A stretch of DNA of 64,000 bases from Tolypeutes matacus (taxonomy: Eukaryota > Chordata > Mammalia > Cingulata > Chlamyphoridae), in contig JAKSZT010053764.1 of assembly GCA_026826555.1 (NCBI GenBank), positions 20,762,516 through 20,826,515 of the forward strand. The letters run 5' to 3'. The first letter of the stretch is position 1, and each line of letters starts with the position of its first letter. A model generated the notes under the pieces. It ran no database searches. It was not told where the DNA came from and saw only the letters and a program-made list of their open reading frames with translations. Below are positions 35,740 to 47,100 of this stretch, piece after piece. The position numbers and the translations under genes were made by a program.

Positions 35740-36345
35740 TGGAAGAGCATTGTTCTGGAGTTCCAGGACCTGATCTGTGATTCTCTGTGCAACACTGACA
35801 AATCCTTTGTGGTGGGGTGAATTGTGTACCCCAGTTTAGATACATTCTTGGTCTTGGACGGCATTCTGGTAGGTGCGGACCCATTGTAAATAAGATCTCT
35901 TCAAAATGTTACTTCAGTTAAGGTGTTGCCAGATGGAATCAGGTTGGGTTTTAATCCAGATTACTAGAGTCCTTTATAAGTAGAGTGAAAGTCAGAGACA
36001 GAGAAAACATAAAGAGCAACCAGACGCTGGAAAACGGAACCCAGAAGAGAAAGGAGACAATGCCATAATGTACATTTTCATGCAACAAGAGAGCCAAGGT
36101 ACCCCAAAGATTGCCAGCCAGCCAGAAGATATTGACCCCAAGAGGAAGTAAGCAAGCCTTCCAGCCTCTGAAAGCATGAGCCAATAAATTCCTGTTGTTA
36201 AGCCAGCCCATTGTATGGTATTTGTTTTAGCAGCCAAACAAACAAACAACAACAAAAATATATTCCCTAATCTCTCCGATCTCTGTTTTTTCATCTATAA
36301 AATTATAGGAGTCAACTAAATGATATCTTGCTAAGCCCATTTGAG
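35740..36345 (+). repeat. MIR SINE split by an MLT1 LTR
   Basis: The 5' half at 35,740-35,807 ('ttctggagttccaggacctg', 'ctctgtgcaacactgacaaa') and the 3' half at about 36,265-36,345 ('ctaatctctccgatctctgt', 'tttttcatctataaaattat') together make one sense MIR. The gap is filled by the LTR at 35,808-36,240. Confidence 0.65.
35808..36240 (+). mobile_element. MLT1-type (MaLR) solo LTR, sense
   Basis: Starts TGTGGTGGGGTGAATTGTGT; inner marks are 'aataagatctcttcaaaatg', 'gtcctttataagtagagtga' and 'agccaataaattcctgttgt', and it ends 'gtatttgttttagcagcc' plus a CAAA-rich run. This is the standard MLT1 order with its AATAAA-type signal. Flanks tcctt and tccct are a plausible mutated 5-bp duplication. 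Confidence 0.8.
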
Positions 36346-36844
36346 CAAAACTAAAATAATTTGAATTTTTGATGAAATTTGTTCCATTATTTATTCTAAG
36401 AGAAAAAGAAGATCCCTCCTTTAAAGAAAGATAAAGAAAAATCAAGTGTCAGCTCTTATAAAGGTAATGCTGGCTTTATTTTTCCTGATATGTCTGTCCA
36501 TGGTGAGCTTTAGGATCAGAATATTGAATACAGTCTTAAATCTGCAATGAAACATGGATTTTAAACACCTAGCACTTGGTCAGCCCCCAGCAAATGATAT
36601 TTCCCCTTATACAACCATCCCTGGGATCTTCAATGTGTTCCTGTATCTGCAAAATGTGAATGTTGCCTAAATACCTATTTCCATAAACATATCTCACTGA
36701 TATATTACCAGTGAAACAAAAAAAAAAAAATCCTAGTTTTAATATGGATGTTATAGACACTCATTGCCTCCTTGCCTAATGGCACAGAAACTGAGATCTA
36801 GTACTTGGGACATCAATTTTCCTTTGCACGAGATGAGCATTAGT

Positions 36845-36957
36845 TTCTTTTTTTTTTTTTTTTTTTTTTTAATTTTACCAGGAGGTCCCAGGGATGGAAC
36901 CCAGGTCCCTCCATATGGCAGACGGACGCCCAACCATTTGAGCCACATCCGCCCCCC
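36845..36957 (-). mobile_element. DAS-type SINE (armadillo), antisense
   Basis: On the minus strand: 'ggcggatgtggctcaaatgg' (tRNA-like A-box region), then 'gacctgggttccatccctgg' (B-box region), 'gacctcctggtaaaatt' and an A-tail of about 25 (plus-strand T-run 36,848-36,870). This is the tRNA-derived DAS-SINE head plus tail, without the longer body of the copy at 56,143. Flanks ttagtttcttt and ttatttcttt form an imperfect target duplication. Confidence 0.85.
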
Positions 36958-36969
36958 TTATTTCTTTAC

Positions 36970-37955
36970 TAAGAAATAAGTCATTAGATTTGTCTCTGGC
37001 ATGGCACATAATAATAAGAAAAAGTGAGGGGAGCTTCTTTTTGCCTAAGGGAAGGTCTTAGAACATGTCTTTCTGTTCACATTTCATTTCTCTAGTAGTA
37101 GAGTAATACTGTGGAATGTGAAAATAATGCTCCAAATTAGGGTCACTTTGGAAGCCATGTATATTAGGAACTGAGCCCTTCCCACCCCAGCTTAAGAGAG
37201 AAGCACACAGAGGAAAGAAATCAGATGGGGGCTCTCGATAGCTACTGCACTGCAGTAATGAGATAGATTAATACACGAATCTTTGCATCAAAAATTTCAG
37301 GCAACTTGTTGACTAGGATAACAAATTACAAGCCACAACTGCCAGATTCCAACAGGCTTCTCTTTCCTTGACTCAGCTTTAGAGGCAAAGACTCATGATG
37401 CTGATGAAATCAGCATTGGGATGATTAATACAGTCTTAATAAAAGAGTGAAAAACTGATTTAAAAAACAAACAAACAAACAAAAACTAGTCCCTGGTACA
37501 CTGCCATACAGGGAAAGTTCAAGCTCACTTGGTCCCAAGCCAGACACATAATTATTTGCAGCAATGGTGAAAAGTTCCACAATCTCCCCACAAGTCTAGT
37601 AGGGCAGCCCCTGCCCAGTTGATGAAAGATGTCAATTAACCGCTGGCTTCTGCCCTTGGCAACAACCAGAATTTAAGAGGAGCTGCCTGTCATCTTTTTT
37701 GCAGCCTAAGCCTTCTTTCAGCAGCTGCACTAAATGCAAGGGGCTGCAGGGTGGATACCAGTGGACCACAACAGAACTGGTTCCACACACTCCATCATGG
37801 TCACATGAGCACAAACTCGGACTTCAGGGCAGGAGCCCAAATGGGCAACGGGGCTGCAGAAGGTGGAGGAGCCCCTCACTAAGGCAGTCTCCCCTTTCAG
37901 CACAAGTAATCTGTGTTTATTTTAGAAAATACAGACAGGTAAATTAAAAATTCAA
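36970..37955. other. Unassigned sequence
   Basis: No recognised feature. It carries a short CAAA repeat (37,465-37,485). The 37,200-37,450 part looks single-copy. Confidence 0.35.
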
Positions 37956-37959
37956 TTCA

Positions 37960-38215
37960 ATTAAAAAGCAGTCACCCACGTTCTCACCACCCAGAGATAA
38001 CCATTGTTTGCATATTTGTATATTTCCTTCTAGAATTCACTTCCATACAAATATGTGTGTATACATGCATTTTATAAAAATTAGATCATAGTATATCTAC
38101 TGTCCTACAAGTTGCTCTTCTGACTTAGTAATACATAGTAGTCTATAGTTTTAAAAATATCAAATCCCCTATTTTGGCACATTCAGGTTGTTTCCAATAT
38201 TTCTCTGTTAAAATG
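37960..38215 (-). mobile_element. Old L1-type 3' UTR, antisense (tentative)
   Basis: 'ctcaccacccagagataacc', 'gcatatttgtatatttcctt', 'ttagatcatagtatatctac' and 'cattcaggttgtttccaata' are familiar phrases of an antisense L1M 3' UTR. Orientation and family are tentative. Confidence 0.5.
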
Positions 38216-38219
38216 TATA

Positions 38220-39925
38220 GACACTTATTTGCATGGCACCAAATTCTGGAAGGATTTACACACACACACACAAAAATCACACTATGATAAGCATTGAACA
38301 AGCATCTTTTCAATGAACGTTTTTCTGATTTAAAATATATATATATTCCCAGAGGGGGAATTTCAGATTCCAAGTCTCTGCTCATTTTTAAAGCTGCCGA
38401 TAGGTATTACCAGACTATAGGGCATCTGTCTTCAAGGAGAGCCCTGCGTGGTGGCATCCAGTCTGCCCAGGATTCTATGCTAAATGGCATGCAAATCCCA
38501 ACTGCCAGGAAGCCGGTGGGAAACAAATTGGAATACTTTCTAAGACATTATGGTGATTATTGCTTAGAACCCAGAGATCTTTCAGCAATTTCATATAAAA
38601 TATTCCTTCACATCAGACCCATAATCACCTTTTCAAAATTGTGCCGTGGAGAGTAGTCAATATGTATTTGGTGTGCAGGGCATAAATCTTGCAGGTTTGC
38701 CATGCAGCCTGCGGAGCCTCTCCTCTGGCAGGAGCCGGGCTGCTCAGGGTCGGCTCAGCAGCTGAAAAGCATATGTTCTGGTCCCCAACGCTCACCTCCC
38801 CTCCCGCACAGCCCCCCAGCTTCCTTCCACCTTTAGGCTGGCCCATTCCCTGCTGGTAAATGCTTTCAGAAAAACACGTTCCAATATGCTGACCTATGCA
38901 AATCTGTCTTTCAAGACAACCCACAATCAAACCCCATCACACCAAGGGAATGCTCTCATTTGGTTCTAAGTGGGGATGTCAGGGTGACGGGAGCAGTGGG
39001 GATTTGGTGGGTGCCAACGTACAGCCCAGAGCCTTTGGGGCGTGAGTTGTTTGGAGCGGAACTGAAGAGCCTCACACACAGGCAGGGGGTCACCAGCCAA
39101 GGTTCATTCCGCCAAAAGTTGGCATGAAAGTTGATATATGGTGGAGAGAGCCTTTCTCACAGCCCTGGGGTATTCCGCCATCAGACTTGACCTTTCTTAC
39201 TTCTCTAGGGGAAAAAAAGTCCTTCCAAGCCCAAGGAGCTTCCTGAGTCCTGAGCTGAGGGGTTCGGCTCTTGCGAAAGCCACCAGAAGTCCCCACTCAT
39301 GTTTGCCAGAGACGTGTGATTCAGGCAGGCTGGGCCGCCCTCCCTTACCTTACCACACACACGCTTGCTCGCACGCCGCGTTTGCTGACAGTGCAGCCCG
39401 TGAAATAGCTGTGCTGGCTTTTCCATTGTGGTCTTGCTGCCAATGCCCAGTGACCTACAAGTGCCTGAAATGCACGCTGAGCTCCCGTCACAGGACCATT
39501 TGGGGAGGGTCCTGGTGCTGTGTGCTTTGGCTGCTGCCTCTGGTCATTCCTAGTTCATCACTGCCCTCAGATGCCTGAGCTCAGAGGCCGTGGCTGGGGG
39601 AGGAGAAAGCTGGTCCCAGACGGTGGCCACTGTCCCAACCCAGCCCTTTCAAGATGGGCAGGAGGGAGACCTGGCCCGGGACCTTGGGTGCTGCTTAAAG
39701 AAAACACTCTCCACCCCTGGCAACTGGGTGTCTTTCTCCAACCAGGGTGTCAGAAGTGATGCTTTTATCTCCACTCAAGAGCTCAGAGTGAGGAAACGTT
39801 TCTCACCAAGACCCCGACATTCAGAAGAGTTTCTCTATCCCTAAGCGCCATCTCCTGAGGGCGCTGAACCCACTGGCGAATAGACAGCAGTTGCTATAGG
39901 AAGCCAGGCAGCAGTGATTACAATA
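38220..39925. other. Unassigned, GC-richer block
   Basis: From about 38,680 the GC content rises. An ATG-initiated 146-codon plus-strand frame (39,138-39,578) and shorter overlapping frames are present. The product is Ser/Cys/Leu-rich with no domain I know, and CpGs cluster only weakly around 39,330-39,400. I do not call a gene here. Confidence 0.4.
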
Positions 39926-39934
39926 ACAACAGCA

Positions 39935-40165
39935 GCTGTGATGCATGGAGTACTAGGTGCCATTGTATACTTCTTTGTACATAGCACATAATTTTATTTA
40001 ATCCTCACAACACCTTTGTGAGACTAGTATTATTAGTCTTCCTTGCACAGATTTCTAGCCTGAGGTTCAGAGAGGTTGCATGGATTGGCCAGGTCACACA
40101 GCTAGGAAGTGGCACAACTGAGCCCAGGTCTGTCTGACTCTGCAGCGCCTGCTGTTAACCTCTGC
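39935..40165 (-). repeat. MIR SINE, antisense
   Basis: 'tttatttaatcctcacaaca', 'ctgaggttcagagaggttgc' and 'ggtcacacagctaggaagtg' are in antisense MIR order; among the best preserved MIRs in the window. Confidence 0.85.
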
Positions 40166-40169
40166 ATGT

Positions 40170-40595
40170 TTTTAAACACACGTCTGCCTGCTCGCTCAGA
40201 GCTGAACACCAGGGCACATACATCCCTATGCATGTACTAGGGAAGAGGAGTAAACATACAAGTTATTCTCATGTTGACACTTGTTTTCCCATTGGCAGTT
40301 TACCCAAGGCCTATCAGCAAATAGTTTACTGGACCAGATCATTTGAATGCCGCCTCCACACCCATGCCACCACCCAATGTGGTACAAAACAAAACCAAGT
40401 TATTTCATTCAAATCATTTCCTTCTTCAGCTCTGACCATGGGATCACCATTATGTCCATCATCCAGATGTGAAACTATAAAATCATAGTAATCTTACCAG
40501 TCTTCCTTTCCTCCAGGGAGTCAAATAAATCCTGTCCCTTCTCCTTCAAGATAGTTCATCAGAGTTATCATTACTTCCTTATTCCACCTGCCTCA
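40170..40595. other. Unassigned sequence
   Basis: No recognised feature. Confidence 0.35.
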
Positions 40596-40599
40596 GAAA

Positions 40600-41060
40600 A
40601 GCACTTGCCTCCATCCTCTAGCCCCTCTAACACCACTTCTGAACACGACTTCTCGACTGGACTGCCCTCAACAGCACTGTTGTCATTTCATCCTTTCCCC
40701 ATGCCTCACCTGAAGGCTAAATTACTTTGCCTGGATATCAAGGCCCTCTTTCACTGGCCCCACTCTACGCATCACTACTCCTCAAATATATCCATTGCCC
40801 TAACAAATGAGATCCACCTCTGCTATGTCTTGGGGCAGTGGGCATTCTCTCCCCTACACTTTAGGCAAATCAATCCTCTCACCAACAAGAACTACTTACC
40901 AACCTGCACAGTCTAAATCCAAAACACATTTCAAGGACCAGGTCATGACCCACTTCCTCTGTGAAACCTTTTATTTCTCCCACCTTCATTGCCCTAGCTT
41001 TTCTCTGACCAGCACTTTGGCCTACTCAACACAATTTGCCATTTACATACTTTCCTATAT
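40600..41060 (+). mobile_element. L2 (LINE2) fragment, sense (tentative)
   Basis: C-rich plus-strand sequence with 'atatcaaggccctctttcac', 'ggaccaggtcatgacccact' and 'tcctctgtgaaaccttttat' mirrors the late coding part of L2. Short frames here are decayed L2 and not host genes. Confidence 0.5.
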
Positions 41061-41389
41061 TCCACACTAACTGCTTTCTGAATCTTGGTCTTGCCCAGCC
41101 AACTAAATGATGTGTTTCTTGAAAACCAGATTCTTTTGTTAATTGATACACACTGTTTTCTTCTGATTACACAAACTTTATATTATTATATTACATAGAG
41201 AACCTAGTGAATAGTGTTTAGTCCACACTCCCATTTCTAAACTATGATAAAGTCAATACATTTTTCCTGAATAAAGAGGCCTGCCTTGACCTGACCTTGT
41301 GGGAAATAGATTTTGGCCACTCGTTGACCATGAACTTAAAATGAGCCAGTTGAGTTGCTGAAAGCACCAAGCCAAAGCGATCGGGTCCA

Positions 41390-41890
41390 TACCATGAAAA
41401 GTATAGTGCCCAGATGATAAATATGAGCACCAAGGCAGTCTGCACTGACCAGGGCACATCCTGGGTAATGTGCGCAACTCTGAATGCCCGATTTGAATTC
41501 TGTGTGCCCTAGGGTCAAGCTATTGACCATCCATAGAAGTGTGACAAAACCAAGGAGGGGATCTAGACACAATTACAAATGAAAAACCATTGAAGGAGTG
41601 TGCATGTTCTGAGAACAGTTCAATAGAAAAAACATTATAGCAAAGATAAAAAGAAAAAAGAAAAAAAATAAAGATTTGTTCTATGTCCCTCCATGGAGCA
41701 GAACCATAGGTGAGACTTTTAGGCAAGGGGTACAGTTTAATATATTTATTAAATACACAACAGTAGTGATTTCCCTGCCATTAGAAGTGTTTGTGCAGAC
41801 ATTAAATGTCTGTGTCCATGATGTTTAGAAAGGATCCCTGCATTGAGCAGAAGCTACAGTGCAATGGTCCCTACCACCTCTGCTGCTACA
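41390..41890 (+). mobile_element. L3/CR1-type LINE 3' end, sense
   Basis: 'cagtctgcactgaccagggc', 'acatcctgggtaatgtgcgc', 'gaaaggatccctgcattgag' and 'cagaagctac' follow the order of the CR1/L3 3' region (RT C-terminal part to 3' tail). It is strongly diverged, as expected of a family older than placental mammals. Confidence 0.55.
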
Positions 41891-41894
41891 GTTC

Positions 41895-42795
41895 CAGACT
41901 TCTCTGGCTGCCTAAGAATGTGATGTTCATTTAGTTCCAACAGTCGCAGGTCACACCCTTTCTTTTCTGAACCAGCAGCAACGAGCTATATTGAGAATAG
42001 CAAACTCAAATGTCCATAGGGATCAGGTTGAGACTAAAACAGCAGACATGCCCCCTGCCCTTAGGATGGAGTTCACTCCACATGGGAAGATGCAGATCTA
42101 CACTGATGCAAGAGCCAAAGAGATTCAGAATTAACAACCAGGGCATCTGAGGGGTCTCCCTTCAGCCTAGGATTGACTTCCCTGCAGTGCATTTTCAGTG
42201 GAGCAGCTTAGGGAAAAGATCAATATGTTCCCAAGGCAACAATGACCTCTGTCAGGTGTAAGTAATGGGCACATCAGCCCTCCAAACATCAACAACATGG
42301 CTGACGCTCTGCTGCCCATGGCCTAACTAGGGAAATGCGCCAGGTTTGCATTCCTGAGGGTCTCCATAAGCAACAGCTTCCTCAGATTCAAACTGGCTTT
42401 GCTCACAGAAGGACTCACACGGGGCTGACGGGACAGCTAATTAGTGGCATTAGCTGTAGAAATCAACTGTGGACTAATTACTTGAGATTTTGAACTTTCA
42501 AATTTGGGGGCAGTCCCTAGTTAGGTCAGCCTATGACACCTTCAGGGTTTGGGGGTGTGATTTTGGAGGTTGATGGGGGTTTATGAGGGTGATGGGAGAT
42601 TCATTGCTAAGTTAAATGTGCAGAGAAGATGTGGCCCCAGAAACTGACCTTGATCAGCTAAAGCCAATGCCCTTCCATGTATGAAGAAAATGAGGGCCCT
42701 GCAGCTGCTCATCAGTGGGGTAGCTGGGGTGTGGAGCAGAAGGAACCCAAGAACAAGACCACCAGCGACTGGGCCACATTCTTTGGAACAATTTT
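41895..42795. other. Unassigned sequence
   Basis: No recognised feature. A G/T-rich patch lies at 42,540-42,605. Confidence 0.35.
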
Positions 42796-42799
42796 TAAA

Positions 42800-43020
42800 T
42801 GAACATTTTAAAAGGTGCTATATATTTTATGAAACAGTATCACATGCACTATTTGATCCTCAAACATTTCCTTTAGAGTGGGATCCCTGTCTCCATTTAC
42901 AGATGGAGAAACCACAACTCAGAGGCAGAGATAAATGATTTTCCCAAGATCCCACAATTCATAAATGGCAGAACCGGAACCCAAACTCAGATCCTCCTAA
43001 ATTCCAGTTCATGCTCTTTC
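42800..43020 (-). repeat. MIR SINE, antisense
   Basis: 'tccatttacagatggagaaa', 'ccacaactcagaggcagaga', 'tttcccaagatcccacaatt' and 'ggcagaaccggaacccaaac' show the antisense MIR order. Confidence 0.8.
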
Positions 43021-43024
43021 CCTC

Positions 43025-44725
43025 TTTCTCCCACATGATAGCCCGGCTTCCATAAAATGATAGCAAAGAATTCCAGTCAAAAATTAGAGGGGAAAAGGCA
43101 AAAGTTTTTAATGCCCCTTAAACTACTGTTGTCAGCAAGCAGAGGAAAGTTCCTATACACTCATGCAATCCTCCAGATCTGCCCCACAGTTTGTGACATT
43201 CCTTGTCACCAAGAAGCAAACCTGCCATTTCCAGGTCATGGAGGAGTCACACTAGAACCCCATCTTGATTTTTCTCTAGAAACATCTTGCAGTCCCATTT
43301 TCCTAGGGGCAACAGACCATTCTGAGAATTTGTTCCCTAGATTTGGAAGGTGTTTCCCAACTCTAGAGGAAATACACAAACATCCTGACAAAACTGAGTT
43401 GTTGTGGTTAGAACACTGACCCAAATGGGGAACCATTCAGAAGTCCATGCTCTCTGCTTCACAGCATCATCCCAGGTCCCAGGATTAGCAGCAGGGTCTG
43501 TGGTCCTGTCTTTGTGTAAGTGAAAGCACATTGTCAGTTGTGTGAGTCATCCTGGTACAGCCAACATCTGCTTCTCCCACCAGAGCATGGTTTCTCCCTC
43601 TTCTCCCTCCCTACCTACTCCTGATGATTGTGCAATGGTGCCCATGAGAGAAAGAGGAGGAAGAGTCACCTTCCTGACCCTACAAGCAATCTGTTCACAC
43701 CTGGCAGTGTGAGCTTTGATTATCCTCGACTCAGGTTGTATAACTGCAGATGTCTCTAATTTTCACAAAGTAAAGGAGCCCTTGTCTGAAATAAATGAGA
43801 TAGATAAATTAGAGGGAGGGAAGGGAAAGAGTCAAAGGTGTCTTCCCCCTACTTTTCATCTGTGGCAATCGGGGCGCTCTAATCTATTGTACAAATGTCT
43901 GCACACAGCATGCCAACACTTGCTTGTAAATTCACAGGAGAAATATCACCTGGAGACAATGAATAATGTCTGTTTCATGCCTTTCACCCCTAATATACTT
44001 TTTGTTTTGAAGGCATCATATGGATTAAGTTAGTAACACCCATCCTCACGTTTTCAAGCCACTATCTCCCCCCTAAATCATCTCTCTTTGGAACCTGACA
44101 GGTTATCACACCTTGTCTCATTTCATGCTGCAGCTTCCCACAAGCACATTAGTCTTGCTTCACAAATCACAGGCTCCTTTCCTGAGTGAAACACCTTCAA
44201 AATTACAGCAACTTCCCCCCAGGGGTATCAAAGTTCTTTTTTCCAGGGTCTCCGGTGTCTCACCAAGGGGCTTCGTCTTTCTGAAGTACCACGCCTTGCA
44301 CCATTTCTTTGGCTGATGGTATTATCATCAAACAGCCAGAAGAGAATTCGCCAAGCCCATGATAACTTCATCTCTGCTCATCTCCACGTGAGGCTCCAGA
44401 GGGGCAAGGCAGTGCCTAGAGCTGCTTCTCCCAGGCCCGAGGTGCAGAGAGAGAAGGAAAACAGATTCTCCGCATTGTCCTAACGGTTCTGTCATTCCCA
44501 AAGTTCAAGCACAAGTGTTTTCAATTTGCCAACTCACTCCAAACCATGGTTATAACAAACCCAAACAGATATGGCAATTTCTGTGTAAACACACACCACA
44601 GAAGAGTCGAAAAATTTCACTGCTTGCCCCAAGTGCTCCTAGAATATACTTAGTATTTGCTGTGGCCATCTGTTACTTCTGCCTGCCCAGTATCTACCCC
44701 TTTGTCTTCTGCTATTAGCGCCTCA
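43025..44725. other. Unassigned sequence
   Basis: No repeat or exon recognised. Frames up to 120 codons (43,057-43,419, plus) have no domain. Confidence 0.35.
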
Positions 44726-44729
44726 GTTT

Positions 44730-45170
44730 TTCCTGGGGAGTCATCTCTTAGTCAATGCAATTTAGGTGAAAGCCTACTCCATGGTCCTAGCACCTGAGGT
44801 AAACACTTGACCAGGCCTCACCAATGGATGGACTTGATCATCCTGGCCACAGTTATCGATTCAGTTAGACATGTAACTCATGTCTGAGAACTTCTTCAGG
44901 AATTATTGGGAAAGAGATGTTTCCTTCCACTGAGGATGCTAAGCTGGTAGAAGGTAAGTCTGGAGTGACTGGTGGCCACCGTGCCATCATGTGGGGAGGC
45001 CATGTGTGTGGATGGTGATCTTGAAGAAGAAAGACTGTCAAGGGATGAGAGACAGACATGATATCACTGTTTGTCACCTGGATGCAGCCATGCCTGAAGT
45101 CATTCCCACAGTTTAATCACGAGACTGAATAAATTTCCTTTCTTAAGACAGTTTTTGCTGGGTTTCTGTC
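44730..45170 (+). mobile_element. Old LTR (MaLR-like), sense
   Basis: The order 'tggatgcagccatgcctgaa', 'cgagactgaataaatttcct' and 'gggtttctgtctgaaagag' resembles an older MaLR-type LTR 3' half with an AATAAA signal at 45,129. The 5' edge is uncertain. Confidence 0.5.
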
Positions 45171-45174
45171 TGAA

Positions 45175-45750
45175 AGAGAATTTTAAAAAGCACACTGCCC
45201 AAAATATTGAAGGGAAAAAAGTTCAGCTACCCCCAAATGATTCATGTACTGATTTATTACAAAAATATATATTGAACACCTAACCTGTGTCAAGTTCTAT
45301 GTTTGGTGTTAGAAACACAGAGACAAATAAGACACAATCCTTGCCTTAAAGTTTCACAATCTAGAATGCCATTTGGCAACAAATCCAGAGTTTCAATTAT
45401 TCGAGGGATACTGGGACTCGAGTTTCTGTTTTATTAAGAAGAAAAACAGCATGGATTAGCACAAAAATCCAGCAAGTTTATATAATCCAGATTAGTGTGC
45501 CTTAATATATAATATGCAATTTACTTCAATTATATGTTTGTGTGAGAAGAGCTAAATGCATATCTAATAAATTCTGGAAAGAGGAAGATGGCAGCCACCT
45601 GTTGTTCATGCCTGCACAGGATCCATTCCTTCTTCTGATAATAGTCTCCATGTGCTTTGGGGAACCACCTCTACCATGGGCTGCAGTCTTGGTGAGACTG
45701 TCAAGCATGATGCTCCCTCTCCCAGACCTAGGGCTAGCCACATGACACAC
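45175..45750. other. Unassigned sequence
   Basis: 45,245-45,365 ('ttgaacacctaacctgtgtc', 'cacaatccttgccttaaagt') resembles a widespread ancient mammalian repeat that I cannot name safely. The rest is unassigned. Confidence 0.35.
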
Positions 45751-45754
45751 AATG

Positions 45755-46745
45755 GTCCAATCAACCAGGTCATTCCTTCTCAGTCCCCTTTCTAATTCCT
45801 CCCCTCAGATCACTGCCTCGGACCACAAGTCTCTTCTCTTTTCTATCTCCATTCATCCTCATGTTCTCAGTCAGTTGCCCTCAATCAGTCCCATGGCTTT
45901 AAATTACATTCATTCACTGATACTTCACAAATTAACATCTCGAGCCCAGGCACCTCCTCAAACCCCTCATTACCTACTGATACCTCCACCCGGCTCACCC
46001 TTAACACATCCAAAACCATGTTCTTGATTCCCGCAGACTTGCTCTTCCCTGCAGCCTCTTCCACCTTAAGAGTTGCTTAGGTCAAAAACCGAGGAATCAT
46101 CATTGATTCACCTCTTTTGCTCATGCCCCATATCCTAACTGCCATAAAATCCCAACAGCTCTTTCTTCAAAACAGATCCAGAGTCTGATCACTTCTCAAC
46201 ACCTCCACTGCTGATTGCTCTAGTCCAAGCCCAAATCATCTCCCACCTGGATGATTGCAGTAGCTTTCTCATTGGTGGCCTGGATTCTGCTCAAGTTCCC
46301 CTTTACTGTATTCTCAACAGGGCAGCCAGAGTTATCCTTTTAAAATGTAAGGCAACACTGTCCCCCCACCCCCCACCACCCCCCTGCCAGGAATGCTCAC
46401 CCTCAGACTTCCACCTAAATCTCCTCTAGGTCTTGACTCAAACATCACTTTCTAAGTGAGGCTTTTTCTAAACACTGGATTTAAAATTGCAGCACCCTCC
46501 CTGCAGCAGTATACCACACTACCCTGCTTCATTTGTTCTCCATTACATGTATCTCCAACTAATATATTATATATTTCACTCATTTTTGTTTGTTAATGTA
46601 TTGTCTGTCTCCCCCAACTAGAATGTAAGCTCCATGATGGTGGGAATTCTTCTCTGTTTTGTTCACTGTTCTATCCCTAGAACCTAGAAGAGTGCCTGGC
46701 ACATAGTAAGCACTCAATAAATATACAATGAATAAATGAATGAAT
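45755..46745 (+). mobile_element. L2 (LINE2) 3' part, sense
   Basis: A long collinear L2 match: 'aaaaccatgttcttgattcc', 'aaccgaggaatcatcattga', 'atctcccacctggatgattg', 'cagggcagccagagttatcc', 'gtctgtctcccccaactaga', 'agtgcctggcacatagtaag' and a final tgaatgaatgaa tail. The coding frame is lost. A C-rich run (46,363-46,388) replaces part of the RT C-terminal segment, showing an internal deletion. Confidence 0.85.
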
Positions 46746-46784
46746 GAACATGACATTCTCTTGGAGGAGGGGCCCAGTGTCAGA

Positions 46785-47015
46785 AGTGGTTGGAACAGAG
46801 TCATTCTGGGACCAGTGTTCAGAAGACAGCCACCTTTAACACCTGCCACCTAGCTCTTCTGAGCTGTCCTTCTGTTTTTCCAAGACCCAATTTTTCTGCT
46901 TTTCCTTCAGTTCTATGAGCTACACCATATTCTATCAGTAAATTTCCCATGCTGTTTTTGCTAACCAGGGTCAGTTTCTGTTGCTTGCAACCAAAGATTT
47001 CTGACTGATGCAAGT
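46785..47015 (+). mobile_element. Old LTR 3' end, sense
   Basis: 'gtcagtttctgttgcttgca' and 'accaaagatttctgactgat' mark the 3' end of a MaLR-like LTR similar to the one at 44,730. It is truncated at the 5' side. Confidence 0.45.
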
Positions 47016-47100
47016 TGTTGAATGCCAAGACTCTTGCTATATATATCACTACTATTATCTTATCTGAGAAGATAAAGCATTAAGGATATGAAAAACAGCA

